A DNA stretch of 64,000 nt from Ferrimicrobium acidiphilum DSM 19497 (GTDB lineage: Bacteria; Actinomycetota; Acidimicrobiia; Acidimicrobiales; Acidimicrobiaceae), in contig NZ_JXUW01000006.1 of the NCBI RefSeq assembly GCF_000949255.1, positions 62,001-126,000 of the forward strand. Reading direction: 5' to 3'. How positions within the stretch are numbered: the stretch's first letter is position 1; each line of letters starts with the position of its first letter. The position numbers and the translations under genes are program-made. The notes beneath the pieces were generated by a model, which worked only from the letters and a program-made list of their open reading frames with translations, was not told where the DNA came from and searched no databases. This document shows, piece after piece, positions 54,988-63,454 of the stretch.

Positions 54988-55089
54988 ATGTTTCGTTTGC
55001 TTATGTTAATAATTGTCGTGGCGATAGTTGCCTTTCTTGTCATCTACTCTTGGCCGTCCGTATCTCAGTTCCTTATGTCCAAGCGCTAG
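54988..55089 (+). CDS. 33-residue single-pass membrane microprotein
   Basis: AGAAGGA lies seven bases before an ATG that opens a 33-codon frame. It has one basic residue, a 17-residue hydrophobic run (LLMLIIVVAIVAFLVIY), and a short polar end (SWPSVSQFLMSKR). The layout (N-in basic residue, one membrane helix, basic tail) is typical of bacterial membrane peptides, including type I toxins and small regulators. No homologue is known to me. It could also be a chance frame. Confidence 0.4.
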   Translation: MFRLLMLIIVVAIVAFLVIYSWPSVSQFLMSKR

Positions 55090-55147
55090 TGGGTCTCAGT
55101 ATCATGTTGCAGTTGGCATGCTCACTTACACGCAGGTAACAATCGCC

Positions 55148-55963
55148 TCACTGGTTGCGCGGGCGCTTGGCACTGATGAGAATGACCTGTGTGGTCACCT
55201 TGAACTCACTGTCGCGCGTGATGAGTGTGCTAATTCGTTCAGCTAGGGCTGGCAAGAGTTCGTACCCTTGTTCGTTGGTGGTGAGCGCTGCGGTTGTGGA
55301 GGCCGCATAGTTCACCAGCACTTCCGGATCGCTGATGTGGAGTGAGCTGGTGAGGAGATCGAACTCGACATCGTCAAAGCTCCGTCTGAGCATTGCCAGC
55401 AGATGATCAATCGGTAGTTCGAGGTTCATGAGCCTCGAATCGGAGTCGGCGAGATCGATGCCAGCGTCTTCAAGGAGTTCATCCCAGATCTGCCGAACTT
55501 CGATCAAGTGTTGTTCGGTGTTCGAGGTGGCTACCAGAGTCCCGGCGGGGCCAAGAACTCGCGCAAACTCTGTTATGGCGCCTTCAGGGTTCGGTACGTG
55601 ATACAGCATGTGAGCTGCTAGAACTCGATCGAAGGATCCGTTAGAGACTGGGAGCCTCTCCGCATCAGCTTGCAGACGCGCCCATAGCCCTTGTAAGTTG
55701 GTGAGCATTCCGCCAGATAGGTCCATGGCAGCGACATTCGCGCCTTCGGTTGCCAGCGCGCGAGCATAGCGCCCATTTCCACATCCCACATCGAGTACAG
55801 TCAAGCCTGCAACAGAACCCATGGCGTTCAGAACTTCTTGTTCGAGGTTGATTTTCGGCTGTTGGTAGGAGTAGATCCCAATCCGAGTCTCAAGACGGTC
55901 GGCGTTGGCATAGGCCTGGTGCATCAGGTAAGTGTGGTCGACCCTACGATGGTGCGTGGTCAT
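55148..55963 (-). CDS. SAM-dependent methyltransferase (class I, UbiE/Methyltransf_11 type)
   Basis: From ATG 55963 (GGAGG site) 271 residues; the frame stays open upstream, but inside the next gene. The SAM-binding core is clear: VAGLTVLDVGCGNGRYARALATEGANVAAMDLSGGML (motif I and the acidic end of strand 2), then ADAERLPVSNGSFDRVLAAHMLYHVPN and the post-motif AITEFARVLGPAGTLVATSN. The start overlaps the preceding dehydrogenase by 20 nt, so they are co-transcribed. Substrate unknown. Confidence 0.88.
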   Translation of the reverse strand: MTTHHRRVDHTYLMHQAYANADRLETRIGIYSYQQPKINLEQEVLNAMGSVAGLTVLDVGCGNGRYARALATEGANVAAMDLSGGMLTNLQGLWARLQADAERLPVSNGSFDRVLAAHMLYHVPNPEGAITEFARVLGPAGTLVATSNTEQHLIEVRQIWDELLEDAGIDLADSDSRLMNLELPIDHLLAMLRRSFDDVEFDLLTSSLHISDPEVLVNYAASTTAALTTNEQGYELLPALAERISTLITRDSEFKVTTQVILISAKRPRNQ

Positions 55964-56864
55964 TGGCGTCCTCCAGGGCTCCAGCATCGTTGATCTTGCG
56001 AACTTGCTGGTGTGGATAATGATAGAATCCCTCGCCAGATTCGATGCCGAGTTTCCCTTGGTCGAGGAGGTTGGTCTTGAGGTAATTAGCGAACTCCTGT
56101 TGGGTGGAGTCGCCGGCTGTCGAGACAGCATAGGCGGTACGGATACCGATGACGTCAAAGACTTGGAACGGCCCTGTCGGCGCTCCGGTGGCCTTGCGCC
56201 ATGTTAGATCGATCATCTCAGGGTCGGCGATTCCTTGCATGAACAGACTGCTCGCGGCCTGAAGCCAAGGGACGAGGAGGGAGTTCAAAAGATACCCGGG
56301 TTGCTCTTTCTTGAGCTCGATAGGCACCATGCCAATCTCTTGAGCGAAGGTGACGATCTTTCTATATAGATCGGGATCTGTCTCCGTTGTGGCCATGACC
56401 TCAGCCGTGTTGTGAACCCAGATATGGTTGGCGAAGTGGAGTGCGAGAAATTTGTCTGGTCGTCCGGTTGACTCAGCAAGATCACTCGGAAGGAGCGTTG
56501 ATGTGTTGGTGACGATGGCGGCGGTGGATGATAACAGTGGCGCAAGTTTGTGATAGAAGTCTCGCTTGAGCTCAAGATTCTCTGGAACTGCCTCGATCAC
56601 AAGGTCGGCATCTCTAGCTGCGGTCGCGAGATCACTAGTGAGTTCGATTCGCTCTAGCGCGTGCTCTGCACGCTTGCGATCAGCCGGGTCTGATCTTCGG
56701 GAGTATCGATCTCGTAGCTGCGCTAGCCTGTGGAGCCCGGCCTCAAGGGCATTGGCGTCAACATCATAACCGCTGACCTCAAACCCCGAATAGGCGACTT
56801 GGAAGGCTATTTGTGAGCCCAAGACACCGAGTCCAGCGACCATGACATGAGCGAAAGTTTGCAT
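55944..56864 (-). CDS. 3-hydroxyacyl-CoA dehydrogenase family enzyme
   Basis: 306 residues. NAD-binding motif VMVAGLGVLGSQIAFQVAYSGFEVSGYDVD; AVPENLELKRDFYHKLAPL; the catalytic His in LALHFANHIWVHNTAEVM; and the C-terminal helical domain GYLLNSLLVPWLQAASSLFMQG with GPFQVFDVIGI and GEGFYHY. It oxidises 3-hydroxyacyl-CoA (for example 3-hydroxybutyryl-CoA) with NAD. Upstream of and overlapping the methyltransferase gene. Confidence 0.9.
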   Translation of the reverse strand: MQTFAHVMVAGLGVLGSQIAFQVAYSGFEVSGYDVDANALEAGLHRLAQLRDRYSRRSDPADRKRAEHALERIELTSDLATAARDADLVIEAVPENLELKRDFYHKLAPLLSSTAAIVTNTSTLLPSDLAESTGRPDKFLALHFANHIWVHNTAEVMATTETDPDLYRKIVTFAQEIGMVPIELKKEQPGYLLNSLLVPWLQAASSLFMQGIADPEMIDLTWRKATGAPTGPFQVFDVIGIRTAYAVSTAGDSTQQEFANYLKTNLLDQGKLGIESGEGFYHYPHQQVRKINDAGALEDANDHAPS

Positions 56865-56899
56865 GCGCCAAGCGTACTACTTTTGCGGCTGTACTACTT

Positions 56900-58291
56900 T
56901 TACAACTTGGCACTCGAACTCAGCAAGCCAGCAGTTGAGCACGGGCCAGTCTGTGGTGCGCTAGATAGTTGCGTGATCTGGAAGCTGTTGTTGGCGAGCG
57001 TGCCTGGCTGATCAGGAAGAAGCTGGCAAAGGTAGCTCTGCACCTCGCTCGAGATTGACCCACTCGTAGCGGTGTTGACTCCTAGATTCGTAAACTCGAT
57101 TGGAGAGCTGAGTGTTGGCACCTCAAGGATCGCCTGATTGGTCGTCGATGGTGCTTCGGCGATCCATTCAGCTGACGCAGCGGGCCCGTTATATGGCTGC
57201 TCGGTGCTGAAGGCGTTACCGGTGGTGTCATTGATAATTTGGATCTCCCAGACGTTCGTACTCTTGGTGCGAAAGATATTGACCGTGATCTGATCACCAG
57301 GGGCGATAGCGAGCGAACTGACGTTTGTCTGTACGTTCGGCAAGATCTCCCACCACGGGTAGATCTGCTCAGTAGCACCATTTGCTTGAGGCGTCAGCTC
57401 GACCCCTGCCTGAATCAAAGAGCTATTGGTTGCTCCGTCGATCCCGACCCACTCTGAGAGTGAGCAGCCAGGAGATCCCTGGGCGCCTTCGCAATATGCT
57501 GGTTGGTTTGCGGGTAGAGACGGAACGGTGAACGTGCCGGTGATCGCCTTGAAGCTTCCTGGCGAAACGTAGTAGCCGGCCCAGTTCGAGGAGGCCATAG
57601 AAGTTGGGTTGGTCGTCTGTCCCTGGAGTGGTTTGGTGATCGACAACGGAATGGATTGAGTTGTGGTTGTCTTCTCCGTATCGGTGGCGGTAATTGTAAG
57701 AGTGCTAAGCCCAGCGGTGGTGGGTGTGCCTTCGAGTGTGCCGTCTGGAGTGAGTGTCAGTCCTGGAGGAAGACCAGTGGCGGTCAGGGTTGTAGGTCCA
57801 GCACCGCTGGTAAAGTTGATCGATGCCTTGTAGCTTTGATCGACCACCGCACCTGGCAGTGCTGTGGTGGTGATCTGTGGTGTCGAAGAGGGGGCGACAG
57901 CAATTGCCACGATAGGGGCGGATATCGTCTTGTTGCCAAGACTGCCATAGAAACTCGCGTTCCCAAAGTCAAACACGCCACCATCAGCTGCAACCAGCCA
58001 ATACCCGCCACCGTTTGGCACCGCCGCCATCCCCACGATCGGGGCATTAAGTGGGTGCGAACCTCCGAGCCCGGTGAGTCCGTAACTATAGGTAGAGCCA
58101 AACGACTGGGTACCAAATGCGTAGGTCGATCCATCGCTTCCTGCCAGGTAGTATCCAGCGTTTGGCTGCTGGCTGCTCGATGCCAGTTTGGCTGAACGAA
58201 GCATTGCAGGCGCGTTGGATCCTGCATGATCCAGTAGCGAGAGCGTGGCTATGAAAACAAGAGCAATGGCCACAAGGGTCCGACGCATCAT
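56900..58291 (-). CDS. Secreted G1-family (eqolisin) acid glutamic peptidase with surface-repeat N-terminus
   Basis: 463 residues. Signal peptide RRTLVAIALVFIATLSLLDHAGS. Two copies of a YWLAxxDGGVFxFGxAxFYGS-type repeat, common in Acidimicrobiia secreted proteins, occupy residues 45-135. An Ig-like putative domain (TTALPGAVVDQSYKASINF...GLPPGLTLTPDGTLEGTP) covers 138-218. The peptidase domain runs from 235 (SSNWAGYYV). The catalytic pair Gln294 (SLIQAGVEL) and Glu375 (SAEWIAEAP) are 81 apart, close to the 83 of scytalidoglutamic peptidase. Such enzymes work at low pH outside the cell, in keeping with an acidophile. Confidence 0.9.
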   Translation of the reverse strand: MMRRTLVAIALVFIATLSLLDHAGSNAPAMLRSAKLASSSQQPNAGYYLAGSDGSTYAFGTQSFGSTYSYGLTGLGGSHPLNAPIVGMAAVPNGGGYWLVAADGGVFDFGNASFYGSLGNKTISAPIVAIAVAPSSTPQITTTALPGAVVDQSYKASINFTSGAGPTTLTATGLPPGLTLTPDGTLEGTPTTAGLSTLTITATDTEKTTTTQSIPLSITKPLQGQTTNPTSMASSNWAGYYVSPGSFKAITGTFTVPSLPANQPAYCEGAQGSPGCSLSEWVGIDGATNSSLIQAGVELTPQANGATEQIYPWWEILPNVQTNVSSLAIAPGDQITVNIFRTKSTNVWEIQIINDTTGNAFSTEQPYNGPAASAEWIAEAPSTTNQAILEVPTLSSPIEFTNLGVNTATSGSISSEVQSYLCQLLPDQPGTLANNSFQITQLSSAPQTGPCSTAGLLSSSAKL

Positions 58292-58525
58292 CTAGTTTTT
58301 CCCTGTCTGACCTTGGCTACCTGAGCCACCTCTGTAAGCAGTAGGAATTCTAGCCTTCATTATCTCCTCAATCAGCGATTGCCGAAGCCAGTCTTTGCTC
58401 AGAGTTGCTGTCAGGGTGCCGACCTAATTCCAGTACAGCGCAGCTCTCGGCGTTAGCTAGACTCTTCGAGCACACTGGGGTTGTCTTGGACGGGTTGGTA
58501 TCGGACTGACGAACAGAGGAGTGCT

Positions 58526-59080
58526 GTGCCCATACTGCGGGAGCTGATTGATTTAATCGAGGGTTCCGAACCACCTCCACCTTTGTCGACCCGGATTATC
58601 GCTATCGACGGTCTCGGCGGGGCCGGCAAGACGACGCTTGCCGGCTTGGTTTCTGGCGCCCTCTCCGACTGTGCTGTGATCCACACTGATGACTTCGCCT
58701 CTTGGGAGAACAACCTCGATTGGTGGCCACGTCTTCGTGAACAGGTGTTGGGGCCACTGATGGCGAATGAGGTTGCCCGTTATCAGCGTTATGACTGGTT
58801 GAGGCGAGAGCTAGCGGAATGGATTGAGGTGAAGCCTGCGGACTATGTGGTCCTTGAGGGGGTAGCGTCCTCGCGTGCTCAATTTCAGGAAGCGCTCGCG
58901 GTGAGCATCTGGGTTGAGACCCCTCGTGATGAACGATTGAGACGAGGACTAGCGCGAGATGGCGAGGCGATGCGTGACTACTGGTTTCAGTGGATGCGTG
59001 ATGAGGATCGTTATTTCGAGGCCGAGCGTCCAGATCTTCGTGCAGACATGATTGTCGACGGTCTGCTCACCTGGTCGTGA
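58526..59080 (+). CDS. P-loop kinase, uridine-kinase-like
   Basis: 184 residues from GTG 58526 (AGAGGAG site); an upstream TTG at 58481 is less likely. Walker A IIAIDGLGGAGKTTLAGLV, an acidic substrate-binding strand VIHTDDFASWENNLDWWPRL, Walker-B-like YVVLEGVASS and a basic lid helix ERLRRGLARDG. This is the pattern of uridine kinase/phosphoribulokinase-fold small-molecule kinases of Actinobacteria; the substrate is not known. Stand-alone gene. Confidence 0.82.
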   Translation: MPILRELIDLIEGSEPPPPLSTRIIAIDGLGGAGKTTLAGLVSGALSDCAVIHTDDFASWENNLDWWPRLREQVLGPLMANEVARYQRYDWLRRELAEWIEVKPADYVVLEGVASSRAQFQEALAVSIWVETPRDERLRRGLARDGEAMRDYWFQWMRDEDRYFEAERPDLRADMIVDGLLTWS

Positions 59081-59123
59081 CGACCAGGAATGCTGCGCGT
59101 CTGGTTGACAACCAACGCGAAGA

Positions 59124-59537
59124 TCAAGAGAGGGATCGGCTCAGCGTATAGTGCTTGCCCTCGAAGACGTAGCTGAGCGTAACGTGTTGAAACACTCTTG
59201 ATTTGCCGTCAACAGTTAAAGGATCCGAGAGGGTGACCTTCGTGTGCGGATAAAAGTCCATGGAGGCGACCTTGCAGACCGGCGTACAGGGTGCGACGCC
59301 CAATCGGGCAGTCCCTGTCGCACTGTCGGCACCCCAATGAGTCCAGATGGCGTCGGACAGCAGGAGCGATGATGTAGAGCAGTCGAGAATTAAGAATGAA
59401 GGCTCGCTTAGCTTCTCCTTGGAACATGAGAGAACCCAGCCGTGGTTTGGGGGGAGCTTGTGGCTCGCGACGCTGGCAGAGCCACAAGCACTCAACAACA
59501 GCGTGGCTAGCACCACAAGGAGAGTTTTTCTCATCAC
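59124..59537 (-). CDS. Small lipoprotein of unknown function
   Basis: 137 residues with a clear lipoprotein signal: MRKTLLVVLATLLLSACGS, lipobox LSAC with Cys near residue 18. The mature part has three pairs of cysteines (for example CSKEK, DCSTS, APCTPVCKV) and beta-type alternation toward the end (VTLSYVFEGKHYTLS). No family recognised. Anchored to the outer face of the membrane. Confidence 0.7.
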   Translation of the reverse strand: MMRKTLLVVLATLLLSACGSASVASHKLPPNHGWVLSCSKEKLSEPSFLILDCSTSSLLLSDAIWTHWGADSATGTARLGVAPCTPVCKVASMDFYPHTKVTLSDPLTVDGKSRVFQHVTLSYVFEGKHYTLSRSLS

Positions 59538-59951
59538 CTGGTTAGCCTAACTTGGGTGACCAGGTTTGTCGAAGCCGGCTTCACAGGTTTAAGGGTCTTG
59601 CTTTGTCGAAGCGGTTCAGGTACTAACGGCACCTCGTGATTGCGCGAATTGTCACCAGTGGCCTGCCTCGGGGAGATGACGAGCGTTGCGTGGTTATCTC
59701 TTATCCGAATCCCATGATCTACACAGCGATTTACCGTACCGTTATCTCTTGTAGGACTTACGCAAAGAGAGGTTGGCTTTCCCAGAGGTTGGCTTCGGCC
59801 CATGATTTTTGAATCAACTAGTACATCGATGCCCTGTGTCAAGTGGTATTTGTGGTACGATATCGTGTTGAGTTTCATGGATTGATCAGTTAGCCTGAGC
59901 ATGCACAATTTGCAGTTGACGGTGACCACCCCGGAGTGGAAAAGAGGAAAT
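59538..59951. other. Intergenic region before the sulfoquinovose synthase gene
   Basis: No gene supported. AGAGGTTGGCTT occurs twice (about 59768 and 59786), and TTATCTCTT twice. The leader of the downstream gene ends with the AGAGGAAA ribosome site. Confidence 0.4.
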
Positions 59952-61130
59952 ATGAAGATAGTTGTTTTCGGTGGCGATGGCTTTTGCGGTTGGCCCACCG
60001 CTTTGCACCTCTCCTCTCAAGGCCACGATGTAGTGGTTGTTGACAACTTCTCACGCCGAAAAATTGACATAGAGATGGAGACCGAGTCTCTCACTCCGAT
60101 CTCTCCGCTCAGCGTCCGAATTGCAGCTTGGCATGAGGTCTCCGGTGCGACGATTCGCACCCAGTTCATGGATTTGGCTACCGAATTTGATCGCCTTCGC
60201 GCTTTTCTCGCCGAAGAGCGACCTGATGCAGTCGTACACTTTGCGGAGCAGCGCTCTGCACCCTACTCGATGCGAACGATCGATACCAAGCGTTATACCG
60301 TCGACAACAATATTCGCGCGACTCACAATCTCTTGGCCGCGATATCCGATACCGACTTGCCGGTACATCTTGTCCACCTTGGCACTATGGGTGTCTATGG
60401 ATATGGCTGGTCAGATGATTCCTTGATACCAGAGGGCTACCTTGAGGTGATGCTCGAGACACCATCGGGGGTGGTCAAACGTGATATTTTGCACCCCACC
60501 AGCCCGGGCTCGGTCTATCACATGACCAAGACGCTTGATCAATTAATGTTTGCCTTCTATGCGAAGAACGATCGCATTCGTGTGACCGATCTCCATCAGG
60601 GTATCGTCTGGGGAACGCAAACTCCGCAGACGGCTATTGATGAGCGACTTATCAACCGCTTCGACTACGACGGTGATTACGGGACTGTGTTGAATCGTTT
60701 CCTGATGCAGGCCGCTATCGGTCATCCGTTGACGGTTCATGGTACCGGTGGTCAGACGCGGGCCTTTATCCACATAACCGACACCGTACGCTGCATCGAA
60801 CTCGCTATTGGCAATCCTCCGGAGGCGGGCGAGCGTCCCCGGATCCTGAACCAAGTTACAGAGACCCATCGCGTCAGAGACCTTGCTGCTCTTGTATCTG
60901 AGCACACTGGTGTCGGAATCCAGCACCTTGATAATCCAAGGCTCGAGGCTGATGAGAATACTCTTAGAGTCGATAACCACACGTTCCTTGAACTCGGTCT
61001 CAACCCGACGACACTTTCTGATGGTTTGATGGCTGAGGTGCGAGAGGTTGCTGGCAAGTACGCCTTCCGCGTTGATGACTCCAAAATTCTCGCTCGTTCT
61101 CTCTGGCGTAAGGATATGAAGTCACGGTGA
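59952..61130 (+). CDS. sqdB: UDP-sulfoquinovose synthase (SQD1/Agl3-type)
   Basis: 392 residues from ATG 59952 (AGAGGAAA site). Converts UDP-glucose and sulfite to UDP-sulfoquinovose. The extended SDR signature is intact: MKIVVFGGDGFCGWPTALHLSSQGHDVVVVDNFSRR (the GGDGFCGWP loop is specific to the SQD1 group), HFAEQRSAPYSM, LGTMGVYG (catalytic Thr), YHMTKTLDQL (Tyr and Lys) and VWGTQT. The product feeds sulfolipid, surface glycan or glycoprotein sulfonation; no sqdX transferase is in the window. A hairpin follows the stop. Confidence 0.93.
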   Translation: MKIVVFGGDGFCGWPTALHLSSQGHDVVVVDNFSRRKIDIEMETESLTPISPLSVRIAAWHEVSGATIRTQFMDLATEFDRLRAFLAEERPDAVVHFAEQRSAPYSMRTIDTKRYTVDNNIRATHNLLAAISDTDLPVHLVHLGTMGVYGYGWSDDSLIPEGYLEVMLETPSGVVKRDILHPTSPGSVYHMTKTLDQLMFAFYAKNDRIRVTDLHQGIVWGTQTPQTAIDERLINRFDYDGDYGTVLNRFLMQAAIGHPLTVHGTGGQTRAFIHITDTVRCIELAIGNPPEAGERPRILNQVTETHRVRDLAALVSEHTGVGIQHLDNPRLEADENTLRVDNHTFLELGLNPTTLSDGLMAEVREVAGKYAFRVDDSKILARSLWRKDMKSR

Positions 61131-61138
61131 TTTCACAT

Positions 61139-61162
61139 ATCGGGTCCGCCAATCCACCCGAT
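61139..61162. terminator. Hairpin after the sulfoquinovose synthase gene
   Basis: ATCGGGT (61139-61145) pairs with ACCCGAT (61156-61162) around a 10-base loop, nine bases after the stop codon. There is no T-tract behind it. Confidence 0.45.
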
Positions 61163-61212
61163 TTGATGACTCTCGTCTCTGACGCAATCTGATAGCTGAA
61201 CGCCTTCGCTGA

Positions 61213-61995
61213 TCACGCAACATCCTTTGCTGCGTCATGGCCGACCAGGTTTTGCGCCTGGTTCACAATCATCTCCGCCGTTGTGCGGATCCGCTCGCCC
61301 GATGCCAGGATAGCCTCTAGAGCCTGATTCGGTCCTCCAGCCCACTGCGTGATGTAACTGAAGCTGTAGCTAGCGCTTTCGATTCCAAACGCGTGACAGA
61401 CGAGGTAGGCGACGGACTCTGCCTCGAATTCAGCGATCGCCCTTGTTGTACCTGGTTCACCATGGAGATATGCATGGCTTAGCTCGTGAGCTAGTGTTTT
61501 GGCCCGGTGGCGTGCCGATAGGCTGTTCGAGATGGTAATCGTACGGCCAAGATGTGAGCATAGGCCGTTGATGCCGTCGGGCAACTCTCCTTGGGAGACT
61601 ATGAAGTTGTAGCCGCTAGCTACCTCAACAAGGGCATCAAAGAGACCGACAGGATCATCTCCTAAGAGCAGTTGAGGGGTGACAGGGAGCCGAGCTCCAC
61701 TGGTCTGACTGATGTCAAAGACAGAGACGGTACGAAAACTCACACTCCCGTTTGCGTGTTCGACAGGGGCAACGATCTTGATCGCTCGCGAACCCTTTAC
61801 GACCTGCCGATCGAGCGATTGCCAGGTTCGATAGCCTGCTACTTGGGTAGCACCCGGGCACTGTCGTGCGATCAAGATCCCGTTGCGAGCGCTGTAGCTG
61901 CGAAAGCGTGACTGGACCTTGAGATATTTTTCCCACTCACCTTCGGTGGCGAGTGCTCGAATTGCGTCTTCTAGTAAGGTTACGGTGATGGACAT
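61213..61995 (-). CDS. ArdC-like N-terminal domain plus zinc metallopeptidase
   Basis: 260 residues. The N-terminal part SRFRSYSARNGILIARQCPGATQVAGYRTWQSLDRQVVKGSRAIKIVAP is the ArdC-type single-strand-DNA-binding domain found in plasmid and integrative-element proteins. The C-terminal part has the zincin motif TLAHELSHAYLHGE (His170, Glu171, His174) and the third-ligand helix FEAESVAYLVCHAFG. ArdC proteins protect incoming DNA from restriction; chromosomal actinobacterial copies may serve the same role. A ribosome site GGAGAGA precedes the ATG. Confidence 0.85.
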   Translation of the reverse strand: MSITVTLLEDAIRALATEGEWEKYLKVQSRFRSYSARNGILIARQCPGATQVAGYRTWQSLDRQVVKGSRAIKIVAPVEHANGSVSFRTVSVFDISQTSGARLPVTPQLLLGDDPVGLFDALVEVASGYNFIVSQGELPDGINGLCSHLGRTITISNSLSARHRAKTLAHELSHAYLHGEPGTTRAIAEFEAESVAYLVCHAFGIESASYSFSYITQWAGGPNQALEAILASGERIRTTAEMIVNQAQNLVGHDAAKDVA

Positions 61996-62204
61996 CTCTC
62001 TCCTTGGTGTCTCGTTGTAGAGGCCACATGGGCGAGGACGCGATCATCGTCGAGATCACACTTAGCCGCTGGCTCTGACAGCGTTCGGATCTCAAGGCGA
62101 TGTGAACTGTCGTCCTTGACAGTCCTGGCCACTTCGGTGCAGAGGCGATGGAATGAGATCTAGCACAGAATCGTTAAGGTAAACGAACAGCTCAAAAGCA
62201 GAAG

Positions 62205-63365
62205 GTGTCAAAATTGTCAGCTCGTATTGCATTGATGGGATCAGGAGAGACGGCTCCTTCGATGGTGAAGGTCCACCGGGCTCTTCTCGATTCTCTTGGG
62301 GATAAGCCTCGCGCGGTCCTCATCGACACCACCTATGGTTTTCAGGAGAATGCTGATGAGTTGACCGAGAAGGCGCAAGACTTCTTTGCTGAAAGCCTTG
62401 TCACTAGCCTCGGTGTCGCTACGCTCAGGCGTGCCAAGGACGCCACCGCTTTGGAGGTGACACGCTTTCGTCGCGAACTGGAGGCGGCTAACTATATCTT
62501 TGCTGGGCCAGGCAGCCCTAGCTATGCGCTCGGCAATTTACATCAGGTGGGTGCTGGCAAGATCCTCCAGGATCAGCTGAGCCGAGACGCGACACTGTGT
62601 TTCGCGAGCGCGGCTGCGGTGACCACTGGGCGATGGTCGATCCCTGTCTACGAGATCTACAAGGTTGGGGCCGATCCCGAGTGGCAGGATGGCCTTGATC
62701 TCTTGAGCGTATTTGGGATTGAGGCTGCTGTGGTGCCTCACTTTGACAACCATGAGGGCGCTACTCACGATACCCGCTTCTGCTATATCGGCGATCGTCG
62801 TCTGAGGATGCTTGAGGCTCGGCTGCCGGACGGTGTACCGATCATCGGGATTGACGAACACACCTGCGTTACTATCGATGATGATGGCAACGTCGAGGTG
62901 TTGGGCAAGGGCGTGTTGACCATCCGACGCGATGGGGTGGCTAAAGAGTTTCCCTCCGGGTCGGTACTTACCGTCGAGTCGCTCGGGCTATCGAATCGTG
63001 CCCCTACGCGACAGAGTCCAGTGTCCGATGGGACTGATTCTCGACTTGAGCGTTTTCGCACTGCCCTTGTCGCTTTTGATGCCGAGCGAGCGATGCAAGA
63101 GCTTGCAGCAGCTGTCTCTGGTGATCAACGCGATGACGCTCTGACGATGATCGGAGAACTCGACGCTGTGCTTACAGATGGGTTTGTCGATCGTAGGGCG
63201 CTGTTGAACCCGCTGGTGGAGCTTATAATCGAGCTGCGCGCGAGTGCACGAAGCTCAAAGGACTTTGCAACCTCGGACAGGATTCGAGATGGGGTGGCTG
63301 CATGTGGGATCATCTTTGAGGATAGTGCCGACGGCACAACCTGGAGATTCGCATCCTCCGACTAG
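62205..63365 (+). CDS. S51/peptidase E-like domain fused to a cysteinyl-tRNA-synthetase-type C-terminal domain
   Basis: 386 residues (GTG 62205; TTG 62214 is possible). Residues 1-260 resemble the cyanophycinase/peptidase E class I glutamine-amidotransferase-like fold: IALMGSGETAPSMVKVHRALL, IFAGPGSPSYALGNL, a putative nucleophile Ser135 in CFASAAAVTTG, and VVPHFDNHEGATHDTRFCYIG. Residues 285-386 (LIIELRASARSSKDFATSDRIRDGVAACGIIFEDSADGTTWRF) match the last domain of CysRS. The fusion suggests a link to tRNA or cysteine metabolism, but no activity is known to me. It ends 17 bases before tRNA-Glu. Confidence 0.82.
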   Translation: MSKLSARIALMGSGETAPSMVKVHRALLDSLGDKPRAVLIDTTYGFQENADELTEKAQDFFAESLVTSLGVATLRRAKDATALEVTRFRRELEAANYIFAGPGSPSYALGNLHQVGAGKILQDQLSRDATLCFASAAAVTTGRWSIPVYEIYKVGADPEWQDGLDLLSVFGIEAAVVPHFDNHEGATHDTRFCYIGDRRLRMLEARLPDGVPIIGIDEHTCVTIDDDGNVEVLGKGVLTIRRDGVAKEFPSGSVLTVESLGLSNRAPTRQSPVSDGTDSRLERFRTALVAFDAERAMQELAAAVSGDQRDDALTMIGELDAVLTDGFVDRRALLNPLVELIIELRASARSSKDFATSDRIRDGVAACGIIFEDSADGTTWRFASSD

Positions 63366-63381
63366 AGTAATTTGGTCCCGA

Positions 63382-63454
<73 letters not shown>

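Noticed and set aside
61139-61150. TCGGGTCCGCCA is identical to the 3' end of tRNA-Asp (42819-42830), suggesting an attL/attR pair around an 18-kb island
   Set aside because: The match is only 12 bases with no similarity further upstream, no integrase gene lies beside the tRNA, housekeeping-like genes lie inside, and the bases are explained by a local hairpin after the sulfoquinovose synthase gene.
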